A stretch of 64,000 nucleotides of DNA. Origin: Aquabacter sediminis. Lineage in GTDB: Bacteria; Pseudomonadota; Alphaproteobacteria; Rhizobiales; Xanthobacteraceae. Positions 25,175 through 33,460 of the stretch are shown one piece after another (position 1 is the stretch's first letter; each line of letters begins with the position of its first letter). The notes under the pieces are model-generated. The model did no database searches. It was not told where the DNA came from and saw nothing but the letters and a program-made list of their open reading frames with translations. The stretch spans positions 62,001 to 126,000 of the forward strand of contig NZ_JARBFX010000004.1 of NCBI RefSeq assembly GCF_028863665.1. Reading direction: 5' to 3'. Made by a program: the position numbers and the translations under genes.

Positions 25175-26280
25175 CGCCGATCTCCACCGCGAGGGGGTGT
25201 CTGCGAAGATATGCCAGGCGGCGTCTTCCCAGGCCGTTTTGCCCGCTGCCGATGCTGATCTGCAGCGCTCTCAAAAGCGCTCGCGCGCCTCTTAAAGTTA
25301 GATTCTGGGTTAGACTCTAAGTTAAGGGCGCGATTTTCTGATGTATGACAGGGAGTTAGGGCCTGTTTGGGTTCCTGATAGCACGAGGCACCGGTTCCCG
25401 ATGGCACGATAGTCCGGGTTCCCGATAGCACGAGGCTATCCACAGGCTGTCCACAGGGGGCGGCTGGCTCGAAGGCGAGCTTCAGCCGGCCGCTGACCTC
25501 GACCTCGACGAACAGCATGTAGCCGGGAAGCGGCTGGCGCCGGATCAGATCCCTGAGTTCGAAGGCGAAGCGCTTGAACGGCGACAGGCTGCCGGACTTC
25601 TGATGCAGGTGCCGGAAATCGAAACGCCACCCATCCTGCTGTCGCCCGCCATGCTTGCGCACCAGCCGGTAGAGCCAGCGTTCCAGCCCGCCCGTCAGCC
25701 CGAAATAGGCCCGGTCTATGGTGAGCACGAGCGCGTCGTCGAGCACGGCGCGGTAGAACCAGTCCGGCAGGATGAGGTCGACGCCATCAGGCCGGCCACT
25801 GCGGTCGGTGCGTTCCTGCCATTCATTGATCCAGGAGAAGCGGTGCCGGCGTCCCTCGGCTGGTTGACGGATCGTGGTTGAGATCGTCGTGGATTGGAGA
25901 CGGTCGAGCGCGGCCTTGAGGCGCTGATAGTCGCGCAGGGAGGTGCCGCGCCCGACAAAGGTGAGGATCTCATAGGGCGTCGCCGCCATCAGGCGCGAGG
26001 TGCGCAGCCCCGCGTCGCGTGCCTCGACGATCTGGCTGGCGGCCCAGATGAGAATGTCGGCGTCCCAGATCGTCGCCATGCCGTGGTCGGGCACGGCCTC
26101 GACCCGGATGGCGATGCTGCCGGTCCGGAAATCGATCGGCGCGACGCGCGGCGTCTTGGAGAGGGAGAAGAAGGGATAGGCCATGAGATCCTGCGCATCT
26201 CGTGGCGCGAACTCGCCTGGCAGGGCGCGGAACAGATCCAGCTGTCCGCGCTCCGAGAGGCTGTGATGCCGCGCTGCCAT
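25171..26280 (-). CDS. repA: Replication initiator protein A
   Basis: A 369-residue RepA of the type found in alphaproteobacterial ICEs and plasmids (LSKTPRVAPIDFRTGSIAIRV start region, then WDADILIWAASQI and DGWRFDFRHLHQKSG). Such a gene suggests that the excised ICE can replicate. The C-terminal third (residues about 280-369) differs in composition from the rest and is encoded by DNA carrying iteron-like repeats, so the gene end may double as the replication origin. It overlaps parA by 4 bp. Confidence 0.88.
   Translation of the reverse strand: MAARHHSLSERGQLDLFRALPGEFAPRDAQDLMAYPFFSLSKTPRVAPIDFRTGSIAIRVEAVPDHGMATIWDADILIWAASQIVEARDAGLRTSRLMAATPYEILTFVGRGTSLRDYQRLKAALDRLQSTTISTTIRQPAEGRRHRFSWINEWQERTDRSGRPDGVDLILPDWFYRAVLDDALVLTIDRAYFGLTGGLERWLYRLVRKHGGRQQDGWRFDFRHLHQKSGSLSPFKRFAFELRDLIRRQPLPGYMLFVEVEVSGRLKLAFEPAAPCGQPVDSLVLSGTRTIVPSGTGASCYQEPKQALTPCHTSENRALNLESNPESNFKRRASAFESAADQHRQRAKRPGKTPPGISSQTPPRGGDRR
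25294..25457. repeat. Iterons and DnaA-box-like sites inside repA: candidate oriV
   Basis: Three near-identical 16-bp direct repeats GTTCCYGATRGCACGA occur at 25371-25386, 25394-25409 and 25418-25433, spaced 23 and 24 bases apart (about two helical turns). Directly beside them are two DnaA-box-like sites, CTATCCACA (25436-25444) and CTGTCCACA (25447-25455). On the other side (25294-25345) is a relatively AT-rich stretch with repeated GTTAGA. Iterons, DnaA boxes and an AT-rich zone together form the classic plasmid origin layout, here lying within the 3' part of the repA reading frame. Confidence 0.6.
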
Positions 26281-26289
26281 GGGGAGCGG

Positions 26290-26571
26290 TCAGCGCGCGG
26301 CGCGGCCAGCGAACGAACCGGCGACAAGCCCATGGCGCTTGGCCGGCAGGACGGTGCCGCGCGGATCGGAGGTCGAGGTGACCGCGCCGCGTTCCGTCCA
26401 GGCCTGCAGGTCGTCGATGGAATAGACGACGCGCCCGCCGAGCTTGCGATAAGCGGGGCCGGTGCCATAGGTGCGGTGCTTCTCAAGCGTGCGGGCCGAC
26501 AGGCTGAGAAATGCGGCGGCTTCCTTGGTGCGCAGATAGCGCGGCGGGAGGGTGGCGAGATCGGGTCGCAT
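26290..26571 (-). CDS. AlpA/excisionase-like helix-turn-helix protein
   Basis: A 93-residue protein with a MerR/AlpA-type winged HTH (RYLRTKEAAAFLSLSARTLEKHRTYGTGPAYRKLGGRVVYSIDDLQAW, residues about 11-58). In ICEs such proteins activate or repress adjacent rep/transfer genes or assist excision. ATG 26571 begins the conserved part; upstream codons in the same frame look non-coding. Confidence 0.85.
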   Translation of the reverse strand: MRPDLATLPPRYLRTKEAAAFLSLSARTLEKHRTYGTGPAYRKLGGRVVYSIDDLQAWTERGAVTSTSDPRGTVLPAKRHGLVAGSFAGRAAR

Positions 26572-26693
26572 GGAGCGGGCCTCCGTGGGCGTGGCGGGAG
26601 CCGCCGGAGTGCGGCGGCGGACGGTGACCACGGTGGCGGAGGAGGAATGTCGGGAGGGATGGGGAAGATTGGGGGGCTAAAATCCCCACCCAG

Positions 26694-27426
26694 TCACGTG
26701 CGGCGACGGTGGCGGAAAAGCCGCAGATATCCGCCGGCGATCAGCCCGGTGCCGCCTTCCACCAGGCCGATGACGCGGTCGCGCAGGGGAGACGTCTTCC
26801 AGGGATCGGCCGCGACACGCTCTGTGCCGAAGATGGCCTCCGCGATGGCGCGGTAGCTGGCGCCCCGGCACCGTCCGTCGCAGGCCTGAAGCATCAGCCG
26901 CAGGCGTCCGCGCTGCTGGCGGGTGATGCGGGTGTCGGGTGGAATCCGCTTCCCACGCTGCGCATGCCAGAGGCGGTTCAGCGCCTCGATACGGCCGGGC
27001 ATGTCGTCGTCGAAGGGGATCAGGGCCGCGATCGATGCGCAGGGTTCAACGACGGTAAGCAGAAGGTGCGGCGGCGCCGCATGATCAGGTGGTTCGGCAG
27101 GCACAGCGTGAGGTGCCATGCCGGTGCCCAGCAGATGGTCGGGAAGCTCGGTGAGGACGGTGACGGCCGGATTGATCCGTGGGGACCAGTGGACTGGTTG
27201 ACGGGTCGCGGGGAGCGAGGGGTTCGCGGGGACATCGCAACCCCCAGAGATGTTCGGCCTCGGCTGGGAGAGGTGCAGCCGCTCTCTCGGCGTCCACAAG
27301 GTCCCGATAGGCCTGCTGGTAGGATGGATCCCGCCTGAGGCACTCCCAGGCCAATCCCTCCACCGAGAGATCATCGAAATAGTCGTAGGTCCGACTGTCT
27401 CGCCAGCGCGACGTATCGGGCTTCAT
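26694..27426 (-). pseudogene. DUF6499/DUF2285 ICE regulator with a frameshift
   Basis: The gene starts at 27426 with the family N-terminus (MKPDTSRWRDSRTYDYFDDLSVEGLAWECLRRD split over two blocks) and continues in a different frame to a DUF2285-type C-terminus ending at 26694. The frames join at a run of four G on the plus strand (27228-27231): removing one G restores a continuous protein of about 240 residues, running through PANPSLPATRQPVHWSP. Related proteins are single continuous chains, so this copy is frameshifted, either truly or through a homopolymer base-call error. The family is a conserved putative transcriptional regulator of these ICEs. Confidence 0.72.
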
Positions 27427-27505
27427 GAGCGACTCCCAGACGGTGCATGCCGTGGGGTCATCAATTGAAGATTGTATCTCCGGGCAGAACTCACCTCACA
27501 GGCAA

Positions 27506-27532
27506 CAGGTGATGCGTCGCGCGCATCACCTG
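27506..27532. promoter_or_regulatory. Perfect 11-bp palindrome between two DUF2285-type genes
   Basis: CAGGTGATGCG (27506-27516) and CGCATCACCTG (27522-27532) are perfect inverted repeats with a 5-base loop. It lies 80 bases upstream of the frameshifted regulator gene and 12 bases past the end of the next gene. No T-run follows, so an operator is as likely as a transcription terminator. Confidence 0.5.
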
Positions 27533-27544
27533 GATAGCGGCGCT

Positions 27545-27811
27545 TCAGTTCACGCGATGTGGGAGCAGATCGCGATAGCCTGTCTGGGCGAGCCAGCGGG
27601 CGCGCTCCAGATGGCTGTCATGCACCGCGCGGGCGCGGGCAGGCTCCTGCGCCGGATCGATCCCGAACAGCACGACCACCACTTCCTGCCAGTCGGCTCC
27701 TTCAGCGGTCGCGTCGAGGAGGCGCATATAGAGCTTGATATGGGTGCGATCATAGGCGGTCAGTTCCTGACCCGACGGCGCCCTATCCTCAAACGCCTTG
27801 GCCACGTCCAT
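27545..27811 (-). CDS. Small DUF2285-family protein
   Basis: An 88-residue protein (MDVAKAFEDRAPSGQELTAYDRTH, then LYMRLLDATAEGADWQEVVVVLFGIDP) that resembles the short DUF2285-type proteins accompanying these ICE regulators. ATG 27811 begins the conserved portion; upstream sequence in frame looks non-coding. No catalytic features are visible and the role is unknown, probably regulatory by context. Confidence 0.7.
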   Translation of the reverse strand: MDVAKAFEDRAPSGQELTAYDRTHIKLYMRLLDATAEGADWQEVVVVLFGIDPAQEPARARAVHDSHLERARWLAQTGYRDLLPHRVN

Positions 27812-28061
27812 TCCCCCGCAGGCTGCCGTTTCTTCTGTCGCAACCCAAGCCGTCGGCGACGGCGTGGGGCTGCAATTTGGGATCATTCTATCATGCGCGC
27901 TCATAAAGCCGAACGCTGCGTCGCCGGTGCGCGCAACTGATCCACGATCTCTTTGGCACTGACGGTGCGAGGCATCAGGCGACCACTGCCCACACCATGG
28001 CGAGTGCAATGTAGAGAATACTCCGTGGTGAAATACTCATCAAGCGATTGCTCTCTCGGTC

Positions 28062-28310
28062 ATGGAGATCCGAGAGGTGTTCGCGCGCAATCTGAAGGCC
28101 TTGCGGCTGGCCAAGGGGCTGTCGCAGGAGGAGCTTGCGCACCTCGCGGACATTGACCGGACCTATATCAGCTCGCTCGAGCGGTGCGTTTACAACGCCA
28201 GTATCGATGTGGTGCAGCGGCTCGCCTCGGTTCTCGGCGTCGAGGCTTCCGACCTGCTCCTGCGTCCGCCGAAAGAGCCAGTCGAGACCGATCTCAAGGA
28301 CGGCAAGTAG
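28062..28310 (+). CDS. XRE-family transcriptional regulator
   Basis: An 82-residue single-domain Cro/CI-like regulator (NLKALRLAKGLSQEELAHLADIDRTYISSLER, residues about 8-39). It is the only plus-strand gene of the ICE backbone in this window and is divergent from the DUF2285 pair, so it probably controls the 250-base shared promoter region. Two ATACTC repeats about 15 bases apart upstream of its start could be its own binding site, but this is weak. Confidence 0.9.
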   Translation: MEIREVFARNLKALRLAKGLSQEELAHLADIDRTYISSLERCVYNASIDVVQRLASVLGVEASDLLLRPPKEPVETDLKDGK

Positions 28311-28354
28311 GGCTGGACTTTAGCTGTCGCGGTAATCGCGTTTGCCGATGAAGA

Positions 28355-28383
28355 GCGCCCCCGGCCTTGCCGGCCGGGGGCGC
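28355..28383. terminator. Strong GC hairpin between convergent genes
   Basis: GCGCCCCCGGC (28355-28365) pairs perfectly with GCCGGGGGCGC (28373-28383) across a 7-base loop. It lies between the ends of the XRE gene (plus) and the DUF736 gene (minus), so it can stop transcription from both sides. No long T-run is present on either strand. Confidence 0.6.
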
Positions 28384-28393
28384 AGCCCGCACG

Positions 28394-28720
28394 TCAGTCG
28401 CTGCGGCGCCCGTTGGGGCGGGACCAGATGAGGGAGAAGTTCTCGCCGTCCTCGTCATCGAAGAGGTTGGCGTAGATGGCGGCGGTGAAGCTCGGATCGT
28501 CGAGCTTGAGGCCCAGATAGTCGCGGCCCTCGGTGGAGCGCTTGGACCAGGCGGCCCCGATCTCGGCGCGGCCGACCAGGACCCGGTGGCTGGGGGCGTT
28601 CTCGCCGGTGGCGCGGGTGTCGGGGATGATACGCACGCCCCGGGCCTGCACGCCGAGGGTCACGATGTCGCCGGTAAACTCGTTGGTGCCGGTCTTCTTG
28701 AAGGTGCCGATGGTGGCCAT
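28394..28720 (-). CDS. DUF736 protein
   Basis: A 108-residue DUF736 protein (MATIGTFKKTGTNEFTGDIVTL, then GAAWSKRSTEGRDYLGLKLDDPSFTAAIYANLF). The family is highly conserved on alphaproteobacterial ICEs and plasmids; the function is unknown. No signal or membrane segment. Start at 28720 matches the invariant N-terminus. Confidence 0.92.
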   Translation of the reverse strand: MATIGTFKKTGTNEFTGDIVTLGVQARGVRIIPDTRATGENAPSHRVLVGRAEIGAAWSKRSTEGRDYLGLKLDDPSFTAAIYANLFDDEDGENFSLIWSRPNGRRSD

Positions 28721-29348
28721 GTTCCGTCTCCGTCCTGTCCTCTGAGCCCGCACCATTGCGGCCTCGATGGCGATCGGGAGGCCGGAGGCGAGCGACGCCA
28801 CATCGCCTCGGGGCCCCGTCGCGCTCGCGCGATGGGGTGAGGATTGCGACCGCAGCGCAGCGGAGGACGGCGCAGGCGCGACTTTGTTGCTTCGCGAGGA
28901 ATGACGGCGATCCAGGGTCCCCGCGCAGCGCGCGGGGTGGGCGTCGGCAGGGGAAGAAAGTCGCGACCAGCCATTGTGGCATAGGCGATCGAGGCGCAGC
29001 CGTCCTTCGGCCAGATCAGGCCATTGAAGAGGCCGTTTGGAGCGGGCACTGGCGGGCGGATGACGGAGAGGTGCGGCCCCGCACCGGATACGCAGACCCG
29101 ACCGACCCACACCGCCAGACGATGCCGTGAGTCGGGTCAATCTGCCCATTCCCCGTCCCGCCAACGTCGCGAATGCTCCGCCCCGAGGGGTCTTTCGGCT
29201 GCGACACGGCCGCCGTCCTCCACGCGCACCAATCTTGCCGCGTTAGAGGGCGAAGCTGGCGCGCCGGATCTCCGCTCCCTCCCGGCCCAGCCAGGTTAAG
29301 CGGACGATATGCCGTTCACTGTCTGGTGCGCCGAACCGCATCGCGGTG
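28721..29348. other. Gene-free stretch in the ICE
   Basis: About 630 bases without a credible gene. Open frames here lack ribosome sites and family-like sequence and overlap one another on both strands. It contains the DUF736 promoter region (near 28721-28800) and GC-rich sequence of no recognised kind. Confidence 0.5.
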
Positions 29349-29789
29349 TCAGGGACGGGAACTGTGCCCGTCAGAAGGGCCGAACGCCTTCGTCTCGGTG
29401 ATGCGCACGCAGGCGACAATGCCGACCACGCCGGCTCCGATGATCGAAAACACCATCTGCCACGTCGGCGAGGGCATGGTGTGCTTCACGATGCCATGGG
29501 TGGCGTGGAAGCCTGCGGCGGCAGCCGGGACGACGAATGCGGCGGCGATGAGCAGACGGGACCAGATCGGGTGGACGGTGGCGAGCAGGAACCGGCCCAT
29601 ACCGAAGGTCAGGGCTGCGGCAGCAAAGCCGACAAGGATAGCTCCGGGCCATCCGGCGCCGGTGCCATAGGCCCATGTGCCCGCCATGATGCCCGCAAAC
29701 AGCGGGAATGCGAATACCGCCAGCGTGAAGAGCAGCCAGCAGAGGGATGCGGTCGCCGCCATGCTGAGAAGAATGCCGATGAAGATCAT
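29349..29789 (-). CDS. ICE-associated membrane protein of unknown function
   Basis: A 146-residue protein with four hydrophobic segments (about residues 2-28, 46-63, 78-93 and 108-126). I do not recognise a characterised family. Coding is supported by membrane-protein composition over the whole length and by the minus-strand orientation shared with the ICE genes. Confidence 0.7.
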   Translation of the reverse strand: MIFIGILLSMAATASLCWLLFTLAVFAFPLFAGIMAGTWAYGTGAGWPGAILVGFAAAALTFGMGRFLLATVHPIWSRLLIAAAFVVPAAAAGFHATHGIVKHTMPSPTWQMVFSIIGAGVVGIVACVRITETKAFGPSDGHSSRP

Positions 29790-29912
29790 GGGGGCGGCTC
29801 CATAAAATCAGATCGACGCGCCTCCACCACCACGATGCACCGGCGGGATTGGCGTTGGCGTCTGAGCACGAGCGCACGCCGCCTCCGTCGGTAATGGCCG
29901 CCTGTTCGCCTC

Positions 29913-30080
29913 TCAAGAGGCGAAGGGGTCGATTTCGCGGACGATGGCGGCTTCGTCGCCGTCATATTCTGCAGCGGGGGCGACAGAGAGCGTGCCGTCG
30001 CCGGCGCGGAAGATGACGACGGTGGCCATCAGGGTGGTGGCGAGGCTGAAGGCGAAGGCGTGAGCGATCTGGGCGGACAT
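29913..30080 (-). CDS. Small single-pass membrane protein
   Basis: A 55-residue protein (MSAQIAHAFAFSLATTLMATVVIF start, acidic tail ending DPFAS) with one hydrophobic helix. Such short proteins occur near DUF736 in related elements, but I cannot name a family. Its coding status is moderately supported by the typical short membrane-anchor composition. Confidence 0.5.
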   Translation of the reverse strand: MSAQIAHAFAFSLATTLMATVVIFRAGDGTLSVAPAAEYDGDEAAIVREIDPFAS

Positions 30081-30362
30081 CGACCTGGCTCCTGCGCGAG
30101 CGGAGGTCCATCCCCCGCTGACAGGCGCCCGAAAGGGCCGGCCGGTGGCCGCAATCACCGCGTGAGGCGCAGCCGGAGCGGCGGCACGCGCAGCGTAGTC
30201 CGACCCTTCATGGGTTGATGGCGTCAGGCCATCGGCTGGACCCAAGGATCAGCGTCGTGAAGCGGGGATGGTCGTCCGGTCAGGAGACCGTGATGGCGGG
30301 TTGCCGCGCAGGTCGCTTCCGCAGCGTTGTCAGGTTCAACACGTGCTGACTGTGGCAGGTCG

Positions 30363-30785
30363 TCAGCGTTCCACGTTCCACGGATTGATGACCGCCACAC
30401 CGGCGGCGTCGAACGCGCTGGTATCGCGCGTGGCCACAGTGAAGCCTCGGGAGGCTGCGATTGCGGCGATATAGCCGTCGGGCGTCGGAAAGCCCTTCCC
30501 GGCCGCACGCGCCTTCACGGCAAGGTCGGCATAGCGTCGTGCGGCAGCAACATCGAACGGCAGGATGCGGTCGGCGAACAGCTCCATCACCCCGTCCAGG
30601 GCTTCGGTCAGCCGGTCTTTGCGCTTGCCCGCGGGCAGCGCACCGATGCCATACAACAGTTCGGCAATGGTGACGCTGGAGAGATAGAGCGTCTCGGCCG
30701 CCTGCTCGTCGAGCCACGCCCGCACGGTGTCGTCGGGGACGGGCTTCATCGCCTCCGAGATGACATTGGTGTCGAGAAGGATCAT
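30363..30785 (-). CDS. FitB/VapC-type PIN-domain toxin
   Basis: A 140-residue PIN-domain ribonuclease: LLDTNVISE with the first acidic residue (Asp5), TIAELLYGI with the glutamate near 42, and FPTPDGYIAAIA and VATRDTSAF with the later aspartates. PIN toxins cleave RNA when the antitoxin is lost, so the pair would stabilise the element. It overlaps the antitoxin gene by 4 bp. Confidence 0.92.
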   Translation of the reverse strand: MILLDTNVISEAMKPVPDDTVRAWLDEQAAETLYLSSVTIAELLYGIGALPAGKRKDRLTEALDGVMELFADRILPFDVAAARRYADLAVKARAAGKGFPTPDGYIAAIAASRGFTVATRDTSAFDAAGVAVINPWNVER

Positions 30786-31036
30786 TCGAAGCTCATGGGC
30801 TCGGCGGGCGTCCTGTCGCGCGCAGGGCTGAGGGCATCGACGTCCTCATTGGTCAGGCCGAGGCGGCGGCTGCGTTCCGCAAGCGCCGTGCCGAGGCGAA
30901 GTCGCGTGTCAGGGCGAACGGCAGTCTCTAGGATCTCGCGCATCTCGGCTTCGGTGCTGCGGCCATGCTGGGCCGCGCGCACCTTGAGGGCACGGTGCGT
31001 CGCCTCGGAGAGGTTGCGGATTGTCACTGCGGGCAT
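30782..31036 (-). CDS. FitA-type antitoxin
   Basis: An 84-residue antitoxin with an N-terminal ribbon-helix-helix (PAVTIRNLSEATHRALKVRAAQHGRSTEAEMREIL), the FitA/Arc-like plan, and a C-terminal tail that would wrap the toxin. ATG 31036 lies just downstream of GATAGC repeats that look like its own operator, consistent with autorepression by the complex. Confidence 0.9.
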   Translation of the reverse strand: MPAVTIRNLSEATHRALKVRAAQHGRSTEAEMREILETAVRPDTRLRLGTALAERSRRLGLTNEDVDALSPARDRTPAEPMSFE

Positions 31037-31058
31037 GATGGCGCCTCCCAGTAAGGCT

Positions 31059-31107
31059 GATAGCGTTGATAGCAAAATAGATAATTTGCTATCATATTCA
31101 AGATAGC
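31059..31107. promoter_or_regulatory. FitAB operator with GATAGC repeats
   Basis: A perfect inverted repeat GATAGCAAA (31068-31076) / TTTGCTATC (31085-31093) is flanked by two further GATAGC copies at 31059-31064 and 31102-31107. The block lies in an AT-rich gap directly before the antitoxin start, the usual place for autoregulation of a toxin-antitoxin operon by a ribbon-helix-helix protein. Confidence 0.68.
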
Positions 31108-31121
31108 AGGTCAGGTGGCGC

Positions 31122-32048
31122 TTATGCGCCACCGGAGCCGAAGCGATAGACCGGGATGCCCATCTTGTGGGCCTTGTCGGCGAGATTGTCCTGAATGCCG
31201 GTGCCGGGGAAGATTACGACGCCGATCGGCACCACGTTCAGCATCTGGTCATTGCGCTTGAAGGGGGCAGCCTTGGCGTGCTTCGTCCAGTCAGGCTTGA
31301 AGGCCACCTGCGGCACCTTGCGGCTGTCGGCCCAGAGGGACGCGATCTTCTCGGCGCCCTTTGGGGAGCCGCCATGCAGCAGCACCATGGCCGGGTGCCT
31401 GGCGTGGATCTGATCGAGCTTGGCCCAGATCTGCCGGTGATCGGCGGTGTCGCCACCAGAGAAGGCGATCTTTGGCCCGGCGGGCACAAGCACCTCAGTG
31501 TCGGCACGCCTTCTGGCGGCGAGGAAATCCCGGCTGTCGATCAGCGATGCAGTGAGATGGCGATGGTTGACCCGTGATCCGGCCCGTGGCGTCCAGGGAG
31601 AGCCGGTGGCGATACGGTAGCGGTCGGCGGCGGCCTCGCGGAAGGTTTCCATGCCGTCGCGCCGGTCGATCAGGTTCATGCCGATGTTGATCAGGCGCTC
31701 GAGCTCCAGTGACTTCACCTCCGAGCCGTCCTGTTCGCGCTGAAGCTGCTTCTGGGTCTGCTCATTGTCGTCGAGCTTCTGTTCGATCCGGTCCACGGCG
31801 CGGTGGAATATGTTGACGGTCGACCAGAGGAGATCGGGAAGCTCGGCATCAAGGCTGGTGTCGGTGATCGTGGCGACCAGGGCATCGAAGATGTCGGCAA
31901 CGGCGCCTTCGGTGAGGCGGTCTTCCGGCGGCGGGCGCTGGTCGCGTTCGTCCTCGGAAGGACGATGACCGTGGAGCTGCAATTCCTGGATCAGGTGCTC
32001 GGTCGGAGATGAGACGTGGTGCGGCTCGTGGTCGTCATGCGCGCTCAT
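31122..32048 (-). CDS. DUF2493 (SLOG-type) protein
   Basis: A 308-residue protein with a helical, charged N-terminal region (1-180) and a C-terminal DUF2493 domain with a Rossmann-like nucleotide-binding pattern (KIAFSGGDTADHRQIW, VLLHGGSPKGAEKIASLWA, PIGVVIFPGTGIQDNLADKA). SLOG domains bind nucleotides or nucleotide-derived ligands; this family is a common ICE passenger with unproven function. Start 32048 follows a non-coding stretch. Confidence 0.85.
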   Translation of the reverse strand: MSAHDDHEPHHVSSPTEHLIQELQLHGHRPSEDERDQRPPPEDRLTEGAVADIFDALVATITDTSLDAELPDLLWSTVNIFHRAVDRIEQKLDDNEQTQKQLQREQDGSEVKSLELERLINIGMNLIDRRDGMETFREAAADRYRIATGSPWTPRAGSRVNHRHLTASLIDSRDFLAARRRADTEVLVPAGPKIAFSGGDTADHRQIWAKLDQIHARHPAMVLLHGGSPKGAEKIASLWADSRKVPQVAFKPDWTKHAKAAPFKRNDQMLNVVPIGVVIFPGTGIQDNLADKAHKMGIPVYRFGSGGA

Positions 32049-32418
32049 GGGATGCTCCGTCGGTTTGGACCGCTTGCCGTGGCGGCCTTCATGGCGACGA
32101 AGCCGGCGGACGGGACGGACCTGCACCCGGAGCGCGGGCATGGTCCCCGAAAGTGGGAACCGGTTTCGGGACAAGACCCTGCCGGAAAAGCGCAGAGGGC
32201 CGCAGCGCCAGCGGAGGATGGCGAGAAGCCGGCGATTTTGCCTCGCGATGGAAAGCGGCCCGAAGGCCGCGCCGGAAAATCGTCGGCGGCAGCCATTGCC
32301 GATCCGGCCCGGCTGACGGCCGATCGCCCTCTCGAAGGCGCAAGGCGCGGTCCTCTTGCCGTTACCGACGCATCCTTGCCGGCATGGCGGCCACGTCTCG
32401 CGGTTCAGCCCGTTTCGG
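32049..32418. other. Gene-free stretch with a palindromic repeat
   Basis: These 370 bases between the Toprim and DUF2493 genes contain no credible coding frame. They include a 48-bp Rhizobiales-type palindromic repeat (32136-32183), listed separately, and must hold the DUF2493 promoter. Confidence 0.5.
32136..32183. repeat. Rhizobiales-type palindromic intergenic repeat
   Basis: The block contains the core CCCGAAAGTGGGAACCGG, followed by TTTCGGGACAAGACC. This resembles a palindromic repeat scattered through Rhizobiales genomes, whose copies typically carry an AAGTGGGAACCGGTTTTCGG-like core. CCCGAAA and TTTCGGG form the inner stem. Recognition is from memory of the core, not from a search. 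Confidence 0.55.
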
Positions 32419-33453
32419 CTATGGGGCCAGGCTCATGAAGCGCACGACATCTTCCGGGACGAGTTGCACCCGAACACCCGTCCGCAGGGCATCGATACCG
32501 AGCCGTTGGAGATCCTCGTTGAAGTCCTCGAGCGCTGGCGACAATGGGATGGTCTCGATCCCCTCGGCGTTCGCCCGTTGGATCAGCATGTCCCGTGCGC
32601 CGTCTCCCGCCGGATCGTTGTCGCGGACGATGTAGAGCCGCCGCAGCCTCAGTGGGAACAGGATGGCAGCCAGATGTGCTGCCGAGAGCGCGGGCGCCAT
32701 CGCCATGCTCGGCAGGACCTGCCGGAGAGACAGCATGGTCTCGATGCCTTCGCCTGCCGCCATAACGTCACCGGCCACGCCGATGCGGACACTACACCCA
32801 AGCAGATCGCCCATCGCCTTGCGCGGCGTGTCGACTGGAGCCTTGTCCGAGCCGTCGGGTGCAAGCCAGGTGCGGTGTACGCCGGTGATCCTGCCGGAGA
32901 GATCGGTGACGGCGGCGATCATGGCGGGCCAGGTCTCGCTCGGGCCGTCGTCAGGCTTGTAGTAGCAGCGTGGATGGAAGCGGAGGTTTGCGGTTCCGTG
33001 CAAAAGCGTAATGCCGCGTCGGCGCAAATACGTCTCTGCGATGGTCCCGGCGATGGGCTGCGACATGGCAAATAGCCGGCGAGCCGCTTCGACCGACCCT
33101 GATGGAGCCGGCATGACGCGGCAACGTGGTGCTGCGGGCTCCAGTTCGGGATGCGGCAGGTTGAGAAAGGTCCGCGCCTCGTCGGCAACGTCAGCGAAGT
33201 CGGTGAGGCCCAGCGATCTGCGGATGACGTCGAGGAGATCGCCATGTTCGCCGGTGGCGGCATCGGTCCATTTGCCAGCAGGCCCCTTCGCGGACACCTG
33301 GAGCCGGACAAAGAGCGAGCGGCCGGGCGTGTTTCTGATATCGCCGACCAGCCAGTAGCGCCCCTCCCGGCGCCCATTGGAGAGATAGTGACGGCACACG
33401 GCTTCGGCCCGATCGGCGAGCCGGCGCGACAGATCGTGAGCAATCCCGGACAT
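32419..33453 (-). CDS. Toprim-domain protein (DUF7146 type)
   Basis: A 344-residue protein resembling ICE or phage-type primase fragments. The N-terminal region is a degenerate zinc-ribbon/DUF7146-like domain, and the C-terminal Toprim domain has the acidic motifs AGEGIETMLSL and VRDNDPAGDGARD (the DxD). It may make primers for replication of transferred single-stranded DNA, but no helicase part is present. It starts 70 bases after the ParB-like gene, beyond a terminator. Confidence 0.82.
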   Translation of the reverse strand: MSGIAHDLSRRLADRAEAVCRHYLSNGRREGRYWLVGDIRNTPGRSLFVRLQVSAKGPAGKWTDAATGEHGDLLDVIRRSLGLTDFADVADEARTFLNLPHPELEPAAPRCRVMPAPSGSVEAARRLFAMSQPIAGTIAETYLRRRGITLLHGTANLRFHPRCYYKPDDGPSETWPAMIAAVTDLSGRITGVHRTWLAPDGSDKAPVDTPRKAMGDLLGCSVRIGVAGDVMAAGEGIETMLSLRQVLPSMAMAPALSAAHLAAILFPLRLRRLYIVRDNDPAGDGARDMLIQRANAEGIETIPLSPALEDFNEDLQRLGIDALRTGVRVQLVPEDVVRFMSLAP

Positions 33454-33460
33454 GGCGAGC

